Shown here piece by piece: positions 43,227 through 52,434 of a stretch of DNA of 64,000 nt (its first letter is position 1; every line of letters begins with the position of its first letter). The stretch is from Planctomycetota bacterium (GTDB lineage: Bacteria; Planctomycetota; Brocadiia; JAADGH01): assembly GCA_013152475.1 (NCBI GenBank), contig JAADGH010000078.1:47092-111091 (forward strand). Direction: 5' to 3'. The notes beneath the pieces were generated by a model that saw nothing but the letters and a program-made list of their open reading frames with translations, had not been told where the DNA came from and ran no database searches. The position numbers and the translations under genes are program-made.

Positions 43227-43255
43227 TTGACATATGTGAATCTGTCGTTTAGACT
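43227..43255 (+). promoter_or_regulatory. Sigma-70-like promoter for the toxin-antitoxin pair
   Basis: A perfect TTGACA (43227-43232), a 17-bp spacer and TAGACT (43250-43255), with the predicted start near 43262 and ATG at 43324. Confidence 0.55.
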
Positions 43256-43323
43256 GAGAGTGGAATTATCATTGAAGGCGCCTGGCTGGTGAGTCTCGCT
43301 TCCCGTAATGGAGGAGCCGAAAG

Positions 43324-43503
43324 ATGCCTACCCTCAAACAAGAAGTCCTGAAAGCCCTGTCATCCTTGCCCGAAACCGCAGGCATAGATGACATCATGTA
43401 CCGCCTCTACGTGATTGAGAAAGTGAGAAAGGGAAGGCAGGCCGTTCGGAACGGTGAGACCATTTCTGTTGAAGAACTGAAAAACGAAATGAAGTCATGG
43501 TGA
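43324..43503 (+). CDS. Small antitoxin of a ParE/RelE-type module
   Basis: This 59-residue protein reads MPTLKQEVLKALSSLPETAG, then DDIMYRLYVIEKVRKG and a C-terminal SVEELKNEMKSW. This pattern is typical of short antitoxins paired with RelE/ParE toxins: an N-terminal helical segment and a C-terminal helix that wraps the toxin. GGAGGA precedes the ATG. Its stop overlaps the toxin start (ATGGTGA), as usual. The toxin partner is frameshifted, so this may be an orphaned antitoxin that still represses its own promoter. Confidence 0.75.
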   Translation: MPTLKQEVLKALSSLPETAGIDDIMYRLYVIEKVRKGRQAVRNGETISVEELKNEMKSW

Positions 43504-43789
43504 AGTGGTCGCTGCCAGCGAGGGATGACCTGAAGCGGATTCACCACTACATTGCCGAGGATTCAGCGTTCTATGCTCGGCGCGTGGTTGAGGAGGTCGT
43601 CGCAGGTCCGAGACTTTGGGCGACTTCCCAAAAATCGGCCGAGCCGTTCCGGAAATCGGCGACGAGGATGTGCGGGAAGTTATCGTGTACTCATACAGGT
43701 TAATCTATGAAGTGACCCGTGAGGGCCCGTACGTTCTCGCAGTGATTCACGGTAGACAGGACTTCCCATCGAGTAGGTTCGAGGCATGA
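43497..43789 (+). pseudogene. RelE/ParE-type toxin inactivated by a -1 frameshift
   Basis: The first frame gives VKWSLPARDDLKRIHHYIAE followed by FYARRVVEEVVA, a normal ParE/RelE start, then loses similarity and stops at 43703. From about 43600 another frame continues the family pattern, RSETLGDFPKIGRAVPEIG then DVREVIVYSYRLIYEV and AVIHGRQDFPSSRFEA, to TGA at 43787-43789. Loss of one base near 43600 explains both halves. Joined, the product would be about 97 residues, the usual length for ParE toxins (mRNA interferase or gyrase poison). Confidence 0.75.
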
Positions 43790-43861
43790 CTTCCTCTGGA
43801 CACCGCACTTCGACCCCTTGGGTGGAAACGAGCCGATGTCCAAGCCTCTCTGAGTGGCAGC

Positions 43862-45787
43862 ATGGCCAGACTGATCGTCCGACATCATGACGAAGTACGA
43901 CGTGAAGTCGAGCTGAAGCCCGACATGCTCATCGGAAGAGACGTGGACGCCGATGTGCTGATCGGGCCCCCCGCCTCCCGGCAGCACGCGAAAATCGAGC
44001 ACGACGGAAGCGACTTCTTTCTGCAGGACCTCAACAGCAAAGCCGGGACGTACGTCGATGGCCGGAAGATCACCCGCATCCGACTCGTGAGCGGGATGGA
44101 GATCGCCATCGGGGAGTACATCCTCGTCTTCGACGATCCGGGCGCAGTTCAGGAAGCGCCGGTCGGGTGGGTGGTCGAGCCGGGCCCCGAGCCCCCACTC
44201 GACGTGGTAGCGACGCTCGATGCCACCGGGCCGATGTTCGCCCGGCACATCGAGTCCGTCCAAACGGCGGGAGAGGCCAGGCGATTGCGCCAGATCCTTC
44301 AGACGATCCATGACATCGGTGTCGCCATCGCGACGAAACAGGACATCGAGTCCGTTCTGATCGAGGTCGTCGAGCGCTTGTCCGACGTCCTTCCCGCCGC
44401 CCAGCGGGGGTTCCTTGCGCTGTGCGACCGGCACGGCCGGGAGCTCGCGATGCGGGTGCTCAAGACGAGAAAAGATGAGTCGGCCGCTGAGATGTTCAGT
44501 GGCACGATTGCCCGCCAGGCCGTCGAGTCGCGATGCGCCATCCTCTGCAAAGACGCACGGGAAGAGTTCAGCAGCGCGGACAGCGTGCAGGAGATGGAGC
44601 TTGGGTCGGTCATGTGCGTGCCGCTGCTCCTGCCGGATCGGGCCGTCGGCATCCTGCAGTGGGACGCGCGAGGCGTGACGGGCGCCTTCTCCAGAGATGA
44701 TCTGAACCTGCTGACGGGCATCGCCTCGCTCCTGGCAGCGGCCCTGGAAAATGCTCGGCTGTGTGACGAGCTTCGCGCTGCCAAAGAGCAGTCGGACATC
44801 GAGAACGTGCGCCTCCGCAGGGCGCCCCGTGAAGAGGCATCGCTGGCGGCAATCATCGGCGAGAGCGAGCCGATCCAGGAGGTCCGCCGGCTGGCCCAAC
44901 AGGTGATGGACGTTGACACAGGGGTGCTCATCACCGGCGAGACCGGCACGGGCAAGGAGCTGCTCGCACACGCGATCCATCGCGGCGGTCCGCATTCGGG
45001 CGAGCCCTTCATCGCCGTGAATTGCGCGGCCATCCCCGAGACCCTCCTGGAGAGCGAACTGTTCGGCATCGAGAAGGGGACGGCAACCGGCGTCGAGCAG
45101 CGCATTGGCAAGCTCGAGCAAGCGAACGGGGGAACGCTGTTCCTGGACGAGGTGGGCGATATGCCCCTGGCCATGCAGGCCAAGCTCCTCCGCGCCCTGG
45201 AACAGAAGACGGTCCAGCGTGTGGGGGGAAAGAAACCCATCCGGATTGACGCACGCATCATCGCAGCCACGAACCGCGACCTCAAGACCGCCATTCGCAA
45301 CAAAGAGTTCCGGGAGGATCTCTACTACCGGCTAAAGGTTGTCGAGGTGCATTTGCCTCCGCTCCGGGAGCGATCCGACGACATTCTCATCCTGGCCGGT
45401 CATTTCCTTACCGGCTTCGCGGCGGACATGGGCAAGTCTCTGCCGGGGTTTACCCCCGCCGCTGAGGCGAAGCTCCGCGCCCATGTCTGGCCCGGAAACG
45501 TCCGCGAGCTGCGCAACGCCGTCGAGCGTGCGGTGGTCCTGTCGCCCCACGGCAAGGCCGTTGACGTTGATGCGCTGCCCCCGGAGATCATCGGCGAGGA
45601 CGGGGACCTGATCGAGACGTGCAAGCGCCGCGGCCGGCTCGACGCAGCGGTAGCTGCCCTGGAGCGCGAGATGATCGAGGCGGCCCTGAAGGAGACAGGC
45701 GGTGTCCGCACCAAGGCGGCCAGGCTGCTCGGCATCAGCCGGGAAGGGCTCCGCCTCAAGCTCCTTCGCCATGGTATCTCCTCATAG
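43862..45787 (+). CDS. FHA-GAF-AAA+ transcriptional regulator lacking a canonical GAFTGA motif
   Basis: This 641-residue protein has, in order, an FHA domain (about 20-95; GRD, SRQHAKIEH, NSKAGTYVDG), a GAF domain (about 145-295), a NtrC-like AAA+ domain (about 325-560) and a Fis-type HTH (about 616-637). Walker A is GETGTGKE (358-365) and Walker B TLFLDEV (425-431). The sigma-54-contact loop, normally GAFTGA, reads GTATGV (406-411), as in a set of FHA-linked regulators of Myxobacteria and Planctomycetota. FHA reads phosphothreonine, so a Ser/Thr kinase probably controls it. Whether it activates sigma-54 promoters is uncertain. Confidence 0.88.
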   Translation: MARLIVRHHDEVRREVELKPDMLIGRDVDADVLIGPPASRQHAKIEHDGSDFFLQDLNSKAGTYVDGRKITRIRLVSGMEIAIGEYILVFDDPGAVQEAPVGWVVEPGPEPPLDVVATLDATGPMFARHIESVQTAGEARRLRQILQTIHDIGVAIATKQDIESVLIEVVERLSDVLPAAQRGFLALCDRHGRELAMRVLKTRKDESAAEMFSGTIARQAVESRCAILCKDAREEFSSADSVQEMELGSVMCVPLLLPDRAVGILQWDARGVTGAFSRDDLNLLTGIASLLAAALENARLCDELRAAKEQSDIENVRLRRAPREEASLAAIIGESEPIQEVRRLAQQVMDVDTGVLITGETGTGKELLAHAIHRGGPHSGEPFIAVNCAAIPETLLESELFGIEKGTATGVEQRIGKLEQANGGTLFLDEVGDMPLAMQAKLLRALEQKTVQRVGGKKPIRIDARIIAATNRDLKTAIRNKEFREDLYYRLKVVEVHLPPLRERSDDILILAGHFLTGFAADMGKSLPGFTPAAEAKLRAHVWPGNVRELRNAVERAVVLSPHGKAVDVDALPPEIIGEDGDLIETCKRRGRLDAAVAALEREMIEAALKETGGVRTKAARLLGISREGLRLKLLRHGISS

Positions 45788-46140
45788 CCCCCGGTGCGTC
45801 GCATGGGGCTTTGCGAATACCGTTACATATCCATCCGGGTCTTCCCGCTCCTTTTCTACTCTTAATCTTAATCCTAACACGGGCACTGCCCGCAACCCAA
45901 GTGCGGCTCTTGTCCTTGCGAGTCCCGCGCTTCGCGGGACGAAGCAATCTGGCGGATCGATGGTGATCGAGCGTGCGAGATCGCGTCGTCGCCTCTTTTT
46001 CGTTCTGAGGCTCTGCCTCGGAACGGGTCATTTGTCAGGCTCTGCCTGACTCCTTTCGCAGCACAGAGGCGGAGCCGAACGGCTATGCCGTCCCGAGGCG
46101 CCTCGCGATGACACGGTAAAGGTGATAGGGAAACTCCTGG
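45788..46140. repeat. Intergenic region rich in palindromes and dispersed repeats
   Basis: This gene-free stretch holds several hairpins: GTCCCGCG-CTT-CGCGGGAC (45922-45940), GTTCTGAGGC-TCT-GCCTCGGAAC (46002-46024) and GTCAGGC-TCT-GCCTGAC (46034-46050). The last two share the core AGGCTCTGCCT. GACGAAGCAATCT at 45938 and CTCGCGATGAC near 46105 recall a widespread intergenic repeat type. A TTAATC repeat lies at 45860-45879. No gene is visible. Confidence 0.5.
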
Positions 46141-46151
46141 TGCCTTTTGTG

Positions 46152-46181
46152 TTGACACGGATCAAGAACGCATGGTAAAAT
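46152..46181 (+). promoter_or_regulatory. Sigma-70-like promoter for the FecR-domain gene
   Basis: TTGACA (46152-46157), an 18-bp spacer and TAAAAT (46176-46181), 40 bp upstream of the first ATG at 46222. Confidence 0.6.
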
Positions 46182-46221
46182 TTTGCGTGGCATTCACGGA
46201 TGATGCCGGGACCTGGACGGA

Positions 46222-47565
46222 ATGCGTAGATTCGGAGAATCAACCGTGCGCGCAAAACACTTCGTAATGGCCCTCCTGTTCGCCGTTGGCGTTCTGTTTG
46301 CGTTGGCCGTCTCCACCCGCGCCGAGATAGACCAGATCAAAGTGGCCGAGGTCTCGGGAGAAGTCCATGTCCTGCGCGGCGGAGACACCGCCAAGACCGA
46401 AACGGCAACGGCGGGACTGCCGCTGAAAACCGACGACGTGGTGACGACGGCCGCCGAGTCCAGCGCCAAGATCGACATGGGCACGGGCAACGTCGTGTAC
46501 CTCGAACCGAACTCGCGACTGAAGATCGGCCTGGATCCGCGCGCCCCGAAGCTGAATCTCCTGGGGGGGAAGCTCCTGAGTCGCTTGAAGAACATCCCCA
46601 AGGGCAAGCAGGTCACCATCGGCACGCCGACCAGCATCGCCGGCATCGAGGGGACTACCTTCGCCGTCTCTGTGGCGAACAACGGCAGCACATCGGTGGA
46701 CGTCTTGTCGGGCACGGTGCGGGTGCAGAGCGCCGGGGAGCCGGGCAAATACACCCACGTGGCGGCCATGCAGCGGGTGCGGGTGAGCACGTGGGAGAAC
46801 ACGGAGTTCGTCGCCACCGGCTCGGGCGCGGCGCCGGAACGCTACAAGCGACCCACCATCCGTGAAGCAGACAAAGAGATATCCGTTGTTCGGGCGACGG
46901 GCATTGGCGCAGACGAAACAACGGCCAAAGAAGCCGCCCTGCGCGAACTCGGTGATCGGGTCTTCCGGGCCACGATTGCCAAGGCGAAGACCGTCGGCGA
47001 CCTGGCTGCCGAGAACAAGGGAATCTACGACAAACTCAGCGCTCTGGTGGCGGATGCCGCCGTGACGAAACGCCAGACTCGCGACGATGGGAGCGTCCAG
47101 GTGCGGGTGCAGGTGGACACGGCGAAGCTGAACGTCGCCCTCGGCTTGAAGACGCCGGTTTTCACCTCGGCGATGGTGCGACTCAGCAACACACAATACA
47201 CCCCGATCTACACGACGCGCGGCCGGCTGGCCGCGGAGAAGGCGGCTCAACTCGTGGCCGACCGGAACCTGCTGGAGCAGATTCAGGGCGTTCTCATCAA
47301 CTCGCAGACGACCGTCCAGGATTTTGCTCTGCAGAACGATCAGGTTACGAGCCGCGTGGAAGGGATGATCCGGGGCGCGGAGACGGTTTCGACGCGGTAT
47401 TTTTCCGACGGCACGGTCGAGGTAACACGGCGGGTTAAGGGGATGAACGTGCGGATCAACATCAACGCCGTGGCCAAAAAAGAGATTCTCGGCGCCAACT
47501 ACATGGGCAAGCCGGTCGAGCTCGACCCGGTGAGCTATGAGACGCTCCGACGGTTCGGGCAGTGA
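46222..47565 (+). CDS. Exported FecR-domain protein with C-terminal LPP20-like domain
   Basis: This 447-residue protein has a signal peptide (to about residue 34), a FecR domain (about 40-190) and a C-terminal alpha/beta domain (about 210-430). FecR motifs include AEVSGEVHVLRGGD, GLPLKTDDVVTTAAESSAKI and GTPTSIAGIEGTTFAVSV. The C-terminal part (RATGIGADETTAKEAALREL, SDGTVEVTRRVKGMNVRI) resembles LPP20/SIMPL-type periplasmic domains. There is no sigma-factor partner nearby, so it is not classical iron signalling. Start could be ATG 46222 or GTG 46246; the latter has GGAGAA at 8 nt and gives a cleaner signal peptide. The pseudopilin gene follows after 42 bp. Confidence 0.75.
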   Translation: MRRFGESTVRAKHFVMALLFAVGVLFALAVSTRAEIDQIKVAEVSGEVHVLRGGDTAKTETATAGLPLKTDDVVTTAAESSAKIDMGTGNVVYLEPNSRLKIGLDPRAPKLNLLGGKLLSRLKNIPKGKQVTIGTPTSIAGIEGTTFAVSVANNGSTSVDVLSGTVRVQSAGEPGKYTHVAAMQRVRVSTWENTEFVATGSGAAPERYKRPTIREADKEISVVRATGIGADETTAKEAALRELGDRVFRATIAKAKTVGDLAAENKGIYDKLSALVADAAVTKRQTRDDGSVQVRVQVDTAKLNVALGLKTPVFTSAMVRLSNTQYTPIYTTRGRLAAEKAAQLVADRNLLEQIQGVLINSQTTVQDFALQNDQVTSRVEGMIRGAETVSTRYFSDGTVEVTRRVKGMNVRININAVAKKEILGANYMGKPVELDPVSYETLRRFGQ

Positions 47566-47607
47566 TAGGTGCTGTCCGGCAAGTGTTTCTTGGGTTAGGG
47601 GATTGTC

Positions 47608-48300
47608 ATGCGCAGCGCTCTTGAAGGAACTCGCGGCATTACGCTCAAGGGGTTGTTGGTCATCATCGCCCTCGTGGTTGTTGTTGTGCTGGCGCTTACG
47701 CCGATCTTTCGGAAGATGGCAAGCGACGCCATCTCGGCCAAGTGCCGGGCGAACCTGGGCAAGATCGGCATGGCGATGCAGCAGTATGCGATCAACTTCA
47801 ACGAATTCGTGCCGCCCGTCCAATGGGCCAGCCCGAAAGGCAAAGTCGTGCCCTGGAGAGACTGCCTGAAGGAGTATCTCGGCAGCGATTATCCCGCCGT
47901 CTTCGCCTGCGCCGGGAAACTGGGGGCGAACGTCGGCTACGCCGTCAACTGGCAGACTTTCATATGGAACAGGGCGACGACAAAGAAACCCACGTGCGTC
48001 AAGCTGAGAGACATCAAAGACCCGGCGCACACGATCTACGCCCTCGATGCAGGAAAGGTGACCGCCGAGACCAAGAACCTGCCGGCCAAGGCATGGAAGG
48101 AGACCCCGGAGGATGCGCCCAACTACTGCCGGGTGAGCAAGAAAGACAAGTACTGGACCGAAGACCCCATCCGCCCCATGCCCCGGCACGCCGACCACGT
48201 GAACTGCCTCATGCTGAACGGATCGGTCCAGAGCTACCTGGTGGGGGACATCATCGAACCCGACGGAGGGGATCAGGCCTGCCTCTGGGACGCAAAGTAG
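47608..48300 (+). CDS. Pseudopilin-like protein with prepilin-type N-terminus (DUF1559-like)
   Basis: This 230-residue protein opens with a prepilin-like segment, RGITLKGLLVIIALVVVVV, similar to the GFTLIELLVV signal but with Lys-Gly where Leu/Ile-Glu is normal. The rest resembles the DUF1559/type II pseudopilin group of Planctomycetota: CRANLGKIGMAMQQYAINFN, FACAGKLGANVGYAVNW and near the end RHADHVNCLMLNGSV, a variant of the H-x9-DG motif with Asn for Asp. It is probably exported by a type II-like system and lies at the membrane. The 3' end overlaps the convergent thiD gene by 28 bp. Confidence 0.7.
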   Translation: MRSALEGTRGITLKGLLVIIALVVVVVLALTPIFRKMASDAISAKCRANLGKIGMAMQQYAINFNEFVPPVQWASPKGKVVPWRDCLKEYLGSDYPAVFACAGKLGANVGYAVNWQTFIWNRATTKKPTCVKLRDIKDPAHTIYALDAGKVTAETKNLPAKAWKETPEDAPNYCRVSKKDKYWTEDPIRPMPRHADHVNCLMLNGSVQSYLVGDIIEPDGGDQACLWDAK

Positions 48301-49088
48301 CCTTGAGCGGCCGCGTGATTGAGGGGGCCCGAACCCCGGCCGAGGGCCAGTGACCGCCGGATCGCTTTCGTGACGAAGGTCTTTGCCTGGTTCACGGCCT
48401 CGAACACATCCAGCCCCTGCGCCAGCCCCGTCGCGATGGCCGCCGAGTAGGTGCAGCCCGTCCCGTGCGTGTTCTTCGTAGCGATCCGCTCAGCGTCGAA
48501 GTGGTGGAATTCGTTCCCGTCAAACAAAACGTCGGTTGCGGATTGTCGAAGATGGCCCCCTTTGACAAGGACGCACCGAGCGCCCTTCTCCCGAAGGGCC
48601 GCGGCGGCCTCCTCCATCTGCTCCGGTTCCTCGATCTTCTGTCCCGTCAACCGTTCGGCCTCCGGGATATTCGGCGTCAGGACGCAAGCAAGTGGGACGA
48701 TCAGGTCGAGCAGAGCGGCTTCGCCCTCCGGAGAGAGAAGGGCATCGCCACTCTTGGCTACCATGACTGGGTCCACCACCACCTTCTTCATCTGGTGTCG
48801 CTCAATCGCATTGGCGACCACAACGACGATCTCCGGGGTGGCCAGCATGCCCGTCTTTGCCGCGTCGGCCCCGATGTCGGAGAGGACGGCGTCGATCTGC
48901 GCAGCGACGAAGTCGGGTGGGACCGGATGCACGGCCCGGACGCCCACGGTGTTCTGCGCGGTGAGCGCCGTGATGGCGCTCATGCCGTAGCCGCCGAGGA
49001 CGGTGATGGTCTTGAGGTCGGCTTGGATGCCCGCCCCGCCCCCGGAGTCGGAGCCTGCGATGGTGAGAACCCGCGCGATCTTCGTCAT
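48273..49088 (-). CDS. thiD: Hydroxymethylpyrimidine/phosphomethylpyrimidine kinase ThiD
   Basis: This 271-residue ribokinase-family enzyme phosphorylates HMP and HMP-P for thiamine synthesis. Motifs: [20 protein letters not shown] (substrate site), [43 protein letters not shown] and the ATP-site [14 protein letters not shown] with its catalytic-region GTGC anion hole. Length is typical. Its ATG overlaps the thiE stop as ATGA. It is the last gene of the long minus-strand operon and meets the pseudopilin gene tail to tail. Confidence 0.95.
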   Translation of the reverse strand: MTKIARVLTIAGSDSGGGAGIQADLKTITVLGGYGMSAITALTAQNTVGVRAVHPVPPDFVAAQIDAVLSDIGADAAKTGMLATPEIVVVVANAIERHQMKKVVVDPVMVAKSGDALLSPEGEAALLDLIVPLACVLTPNIPEAERLTGQKIEEPEQMEEAAAALREKGARCVLVKGGHLRQSATDVLFDGNEFHHFDAERIATKNTHGTGCTYSAAIATGLAQGLDVFEAVNQAKTFVTKAIRRSLALGRGSGPLNHAAAQGYFASQRQA

Positions 49089-49720
49089 CGATGTCCTGCC
49101 TTCATCTCTCCGAACTCCATCTCTCGCTTCAGGCGCTTCACCGCCACCTGGGGATTCGGCGAGGCCATGACGGCCGAGATCACGGCAATCCCATCGGCTC
49201 CGGCTGTGACGACAGCCGCCGCCCGCTCCTCGTCAATGCCGCCGACGGCGGTGACGGGAATCGACGCCGTCCGTTTCAGTTCCCTCAGCCCCTCGCGGCC
49301 GACGGGTTCGAGCCGTCCCTTCTTCGACGGCGTCTCGAAGAGGGGACCGTAATGGACGTAATCCGCGCCCCCGTACTCGGCCTTCTGCATCTCCTCGATG
49401 GAGTGGACCGAGACGCCGATCAGCTTGCCGGGGCCGAGGGCCTTTCGCGCGTCTTCCGGGCTCAACGATCGCCAGCCCAGGTGTACACCATCCGCGTCGG
49501 CCGCCACGGCCACGTCGATTGCGTGGTTGATGATGAGCTTCGCGTGGGCGCCGGAAACGATCTGCTTCAGGGATCGCGCGAGATCGAGAAGCGCGCGCGC
49601 GCTGAGGTCTTTCTCCCGAAGCTGCACCACGTCCGCGCCGCCGGTGAGGGCCTCGCGGATTGCCTCCGGCAGGGGGCGTGTGCAGAGCTTTCGATCAGTG
49701 ATTACTGTCAGCGTCGCCAT
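49085..49720 (-). CDS. thiE: Thiamine-phosphate synthase ThiE
   Basis: This 211-residue TIM-barrel enzyme joins HMP-PP and thiazole phosphate. Motifs: [75 protein letters not shown] and [14 protein letters not shown] at 49720 has AAGGTGG nearby; a longer in-frame start at 49804 would lie deep within the upstream gene and adds only Arg-rich residues. It overlaps the upstream gene's end by 26 bp and thiD by 4 bp, so translation is coupled. Confidence 0.95.
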   Translation of the reverse strand: MATLTVITDRKLCTRPLPEAIREALTGGADVVQLREKDLSARALLDLARSLKQIVSGAHAKLIINHAIDVAVAADADGVHLGWRSLSPEDARKALGPGKLIGVSVHSIEEMQKAEYGGADYVHYGPLFETPSKKGRLEPVGREGLRELKRTASIPVTAVGGIDEERAAAVVTAGADGIAVISAVMASPNPQVAVKRLKREMEFGEMKAGHR

Positions 49721-50942
49721 CTTCCACCTTCTTCTTTTTTGCTTCCTCCATCTCTTTCTTGGCCTTCTCCCGCCGCTCGCGCTCCCCGCGGGGGAAGTCG
49801 TCAAGGTCGCTCACATCGAACTCTATGGACACCTTCGATCCCTCCACGGCATGGGTCAGCGCCCCGATGGACTTCTTCTCCTGCAGCGCGCCCAGCTCGA
49901 CCGAAAAGACCGAGTGGACGGCCTGCGCGGCCTTCTCATCGGCGCAGACGGCCTCGATCCGGACATGCGCTCGGTCGGCGCCGACCAGATCGGCGCAGCC
50001 GCTCAGCTCCCGGATGCCCGCCAGCTTCACCCGCTCCTGAATCTCCTTCTCTTCCTCAGTCGTGAGCATGGATAGTAGATAGGTGATCACGCTGGCCGCC
50101 GTTTTTTCCTCGCCGGCAAGCGCCCCGATGACCTCCATGTTCTTGTCGAATGATTCGTAGGCCGACTTGATGAACCCCTTGCCGGCGAACGCCGCCTTCG
50201 GATCGGTCGCAATGTCGATGGCTTCTTTGATGCCTTCAAACGTACTCGCTTCGAGCAGGCTGGTCTCGAATATCGTGATCCACGGATACGTGGTCGGCTT
50301 GCTCATGCCGAAGAGCGGGGCGCCCGGCGGCTGATCGAGCGCATCGGGAGACTCCGTCTTCTCCTTCTCGTCCTTGCCAGACCCTTTCGCGTTTCCCTTT
50401 TTAGCAGAGATATCCTTCAAAAGGATGATCTGTTTGTCCTTATACTCGCCGGCCAGCTCGGCGCCCTTGGCGCTCTTCACCAGTTGCGAGCGGAGCCCCC
50501 AAAAGATGCCCTTTCCCCGCGACATGCTGAATATGGACATGCCCTCGAGCTCCTTCAAGCCCGGCTTGCGCCCGACCGTCCAGACCATCTGGACAGGCAT
50601 GAGCTTCTTCCAGTGCTGGGCCGGCGTCTCGCCGAACATCTGGCGGAAGATCCACGGCGGGCGCTTGGCTTTACCTGTTTCCAGTTTTTTCTGGAACTTC
50701 TTCTCCCGGTCTATCAGAAAGGTCTGGACGCCTTTGTCATCGGGACGAATGCGAAGGATGAGAAACCCCCGGCACGCAGGGGTGATGAACGCCTCCGCCG
50801 GAGGCACCTTCCCCGGCGCGACGAGAAACCGGAGAAACCAGACAATCCCAATCACGGCCAGAACGGTCAGGACGAGGCAGCCGATGCCGACCTTCTTTCT
50901 GCATCCACCGCGTCCCGGTCCTTCGCTCAGCGATCCCAGCAT
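49695..50942 (-). CDS. Membrane-anchored protein of unknown function
   Basis: This 415-residue protein has one membrane segment near residues 17-41 (IGCLVLTVLAVIGIVWFLRFL) and a large soluble domain, probably periplasmic. The domain is alpha/beta (FLILRIRPDDKGVQTFL, ELEGMSIFSMSRGKGIFW, KQIILLKDISA), contains a Lys/Glu-rich loop near 190 and a charged helical tail (about 375-405). Family could not be assigned. AGGAG precedes the ATG. It sits between purB and thiE and overlaps thiE, but no link to thiamine is visible in the sequence. Confidence 0.7.
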   Translation of the reverse strand: MLGSLSEGPGRGGCRKKVGIGCLVLTVLAVIGIVWFLRFLVAPGKVPPAEAFITPACRGFLILRIRPDDKGVQTFLIDREKKFQKKLETGKAKRPPWIFRQMFGETPAQHWKKLMPVQMVWTVGRKPGLKELEGMSIFSMSRGKGIFWGLRSQLVKSAKGAELAGEYKDKQIILLKDISAKKGNAKGSGKDEKEKTESPDALDQPPGAPLFGMSKPTTYPWITIFETSLLEASTFEGIKEAIDIATDPKAAFAGKGFIKSAYESFDKNMEVIGALAGEEKTAASVITYLLSMLTTEEEKEIQERVKLAGIRELSGCADLVGADRAHVRIEAVCADEKAAQAVHSVFSVELGALQEKKSIGALTHAVEGSKVSIEFDVSDLDDFPRGERERREKAKKEMEEAKKKKVEDGDADSNH

Positions 50943-50959
50943 GGAACACTCCTATGACA

Positions 50960-52408
50960 TCATACCTTCAGTTCCGCCCGGGCGCCCAGGACAGAGGCGT
51001 ATCGCTTCCGGATCGGCCCGACGACCGACTTGACAAACTCCGCCGCCTGCTGCGGCGCACGGCCCACGAACCGCGCCGGATCGGTGAGCTTCGGAATCGC
51101 GTTCACGATCTTGGCGAAGGCCGGGTCATTGGCGATCCGTTCCAGCAGGTCGTTCGACTGGCCCTGGTCCTTGACGCGCTTCGCCGCGTCCACCGAGTGC
51201 AGGCGGATGCGCTCGTGCAGGAACTGCCGATCCCCCCCCGCCTTCACTGCCGCCATGAGGATCTCCTCCGTCGCCATGAACGGGAGCTCCCCCATGAGAT
51301 GCCGCCGAATCATCTTCGGGTGCACCACCAGGCCGGACGCGACGTTCAGGAAAATATCCAGAATGGCGTCCACGGCCAGGAACCCCTCGGGGAGGGACAG
51401 GCGCTTGTTGGCCGAGTCGTCCAACGTCCGCTCGAACCACTGCTCGGCGGCGGTGATCGCCGGATTGAGGGACGTGCAGATGACGAACCGCGACAGCGAG
51501 GCCATGCGCTCACACCGCATGGGGTTGCGCTTGTAGGCCATGGCCGACGACCCGATCTGGCTGCTGCCGAAAGGCTCCTCGATCTCCTTCATGTTCTGAA
51601 GGAGGCGCATGTCGCCGGCAAACTTCTGCGCCGACTGGGCAATGCCCGACAGCACGGCCAGGACCTGGGCATCGACCTTCCGGGGGTACGTCTGCCCGGT
51701 GACGGCGTACGTCTTCTTGAACCCCATCTTCTCGGCCACCAGCTTGTCCAGGCGCTTCACCTTGCTATGGCTGCCGTTGAACAGGGCAAGGAAGCTGGCC
51801 TGCGTGCCGGTGGTCCCCTTGGCGCCCCGGAAGCGCAGCGCCGCGATGCGGTGCTCGATCTCATCCAGGTCCAGAACGAGGTCCTGAATCCACAGACAGG
51901 CGCGCTTGCCCACGGTCGTTGGCTGGGCCGGCTGGAAGTGCGTGAAGCCGAGCGTGGGCAGGTCTTTGTGCCTCAATGCGAATTTCGCAAGAACGTCAAT
52001 TACATTGACGAGCTTCTTCTGCACGATCTCCATGGCGTCGCGAATCTGGATCAGCTCCGCGTTGTCGCCCACGTAGCAGCTCGTCGCGCCGAGGTGGATG
52101 ATGGACCTGGCTTTGGGGCACTGCTCGCCGAAGGCATGGACGTGCGCCATGACATCGTGCCGGACCTTGCGTTCCTGCTCAAGGGCGACGTCGAAGTTGA
52201 TGTTGTCCTGGAAGCGCTTCATCTCGCGAATCTGCCCGGCAGTGATGTCGAGGCCAAGTTCTCGCTCCGCCTCGGCCAGCGCGATCCACAAGCGTCGCCA
52301 CAGCCCGACCTTCCGCGCGTCGGAGAAGTTGCGCATCATCTCTTCACTCGCATAGCGCTCGATCAGCGGGCTTCGATACCGTTCGTATGGGCTTGCTTTC
52401 TTTGCCAT
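50960..52408 (-). CDS. purB: Adenylosuccinate lyase PurB
   Basis: This 482-residue fumarase-superfamily enzyme splits SAICAR and adenylosuccinate in purine synthesis. Motifs: [40 protein letters not shown] and the signature loop [19 protein letters not shown] with the catalytic Ser in GSSAM. A long N-terminus and C-terminal helices fit the family. It lies 26 bp after the aminotransferase gene in the same operon. Confidence 0.95.
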   Translation of the reverse strand: MAKKASPYERYRSPLIERYASEEMMRNFSDARKVGLWRRLWIALAEAERELGLDITAGQIREMKRFQDNINFDVALEQERKVRHDVMAHVHAFGEQCPKARSIIHLGATSCYVGDNAELIQIRDAMEIVQKKLVNVIDVLAKFALRHKDLPTLGFTHFQPAQPTTVGKRACLWIQDLVLDLDEIEHRIAALRFRGAKGTTGTQASFLALFNGSHSKVKRLDKLVAEKMGFKKTYAVTGQTYPRKVDAQVLAVLSGIAQSAQKFAGDMRLLQNMKEIEEPFGSSQIGSSAMAYKRNPMRCERMASLSRFVICTSLNPAITAAEQWFERTLDDSANKRLSLPEGFLAVDAILDIFLNVASGLVVHPKMIRRHLMGELPFMATEEILMAAVKAGGDRQFLHERIRLHSVDAAKRVKDQGQSNDLLERIANDPAFAKIVNAIPKLTDPARFVGRAPQQAAEFVKSVVGPIRKRYASVLGARAELKV

Positions 52409-52434
52409 TCCTTCAACACTCCCCTGCTTGCGAT

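Noticed and set aside
49721..50959. TPP riboswitch ahead of thiE/thiD
   Set aside because: thiE overlaps the upstream coding gene, leaving no leader, and no TPP-type CTGAGA element was noticed.
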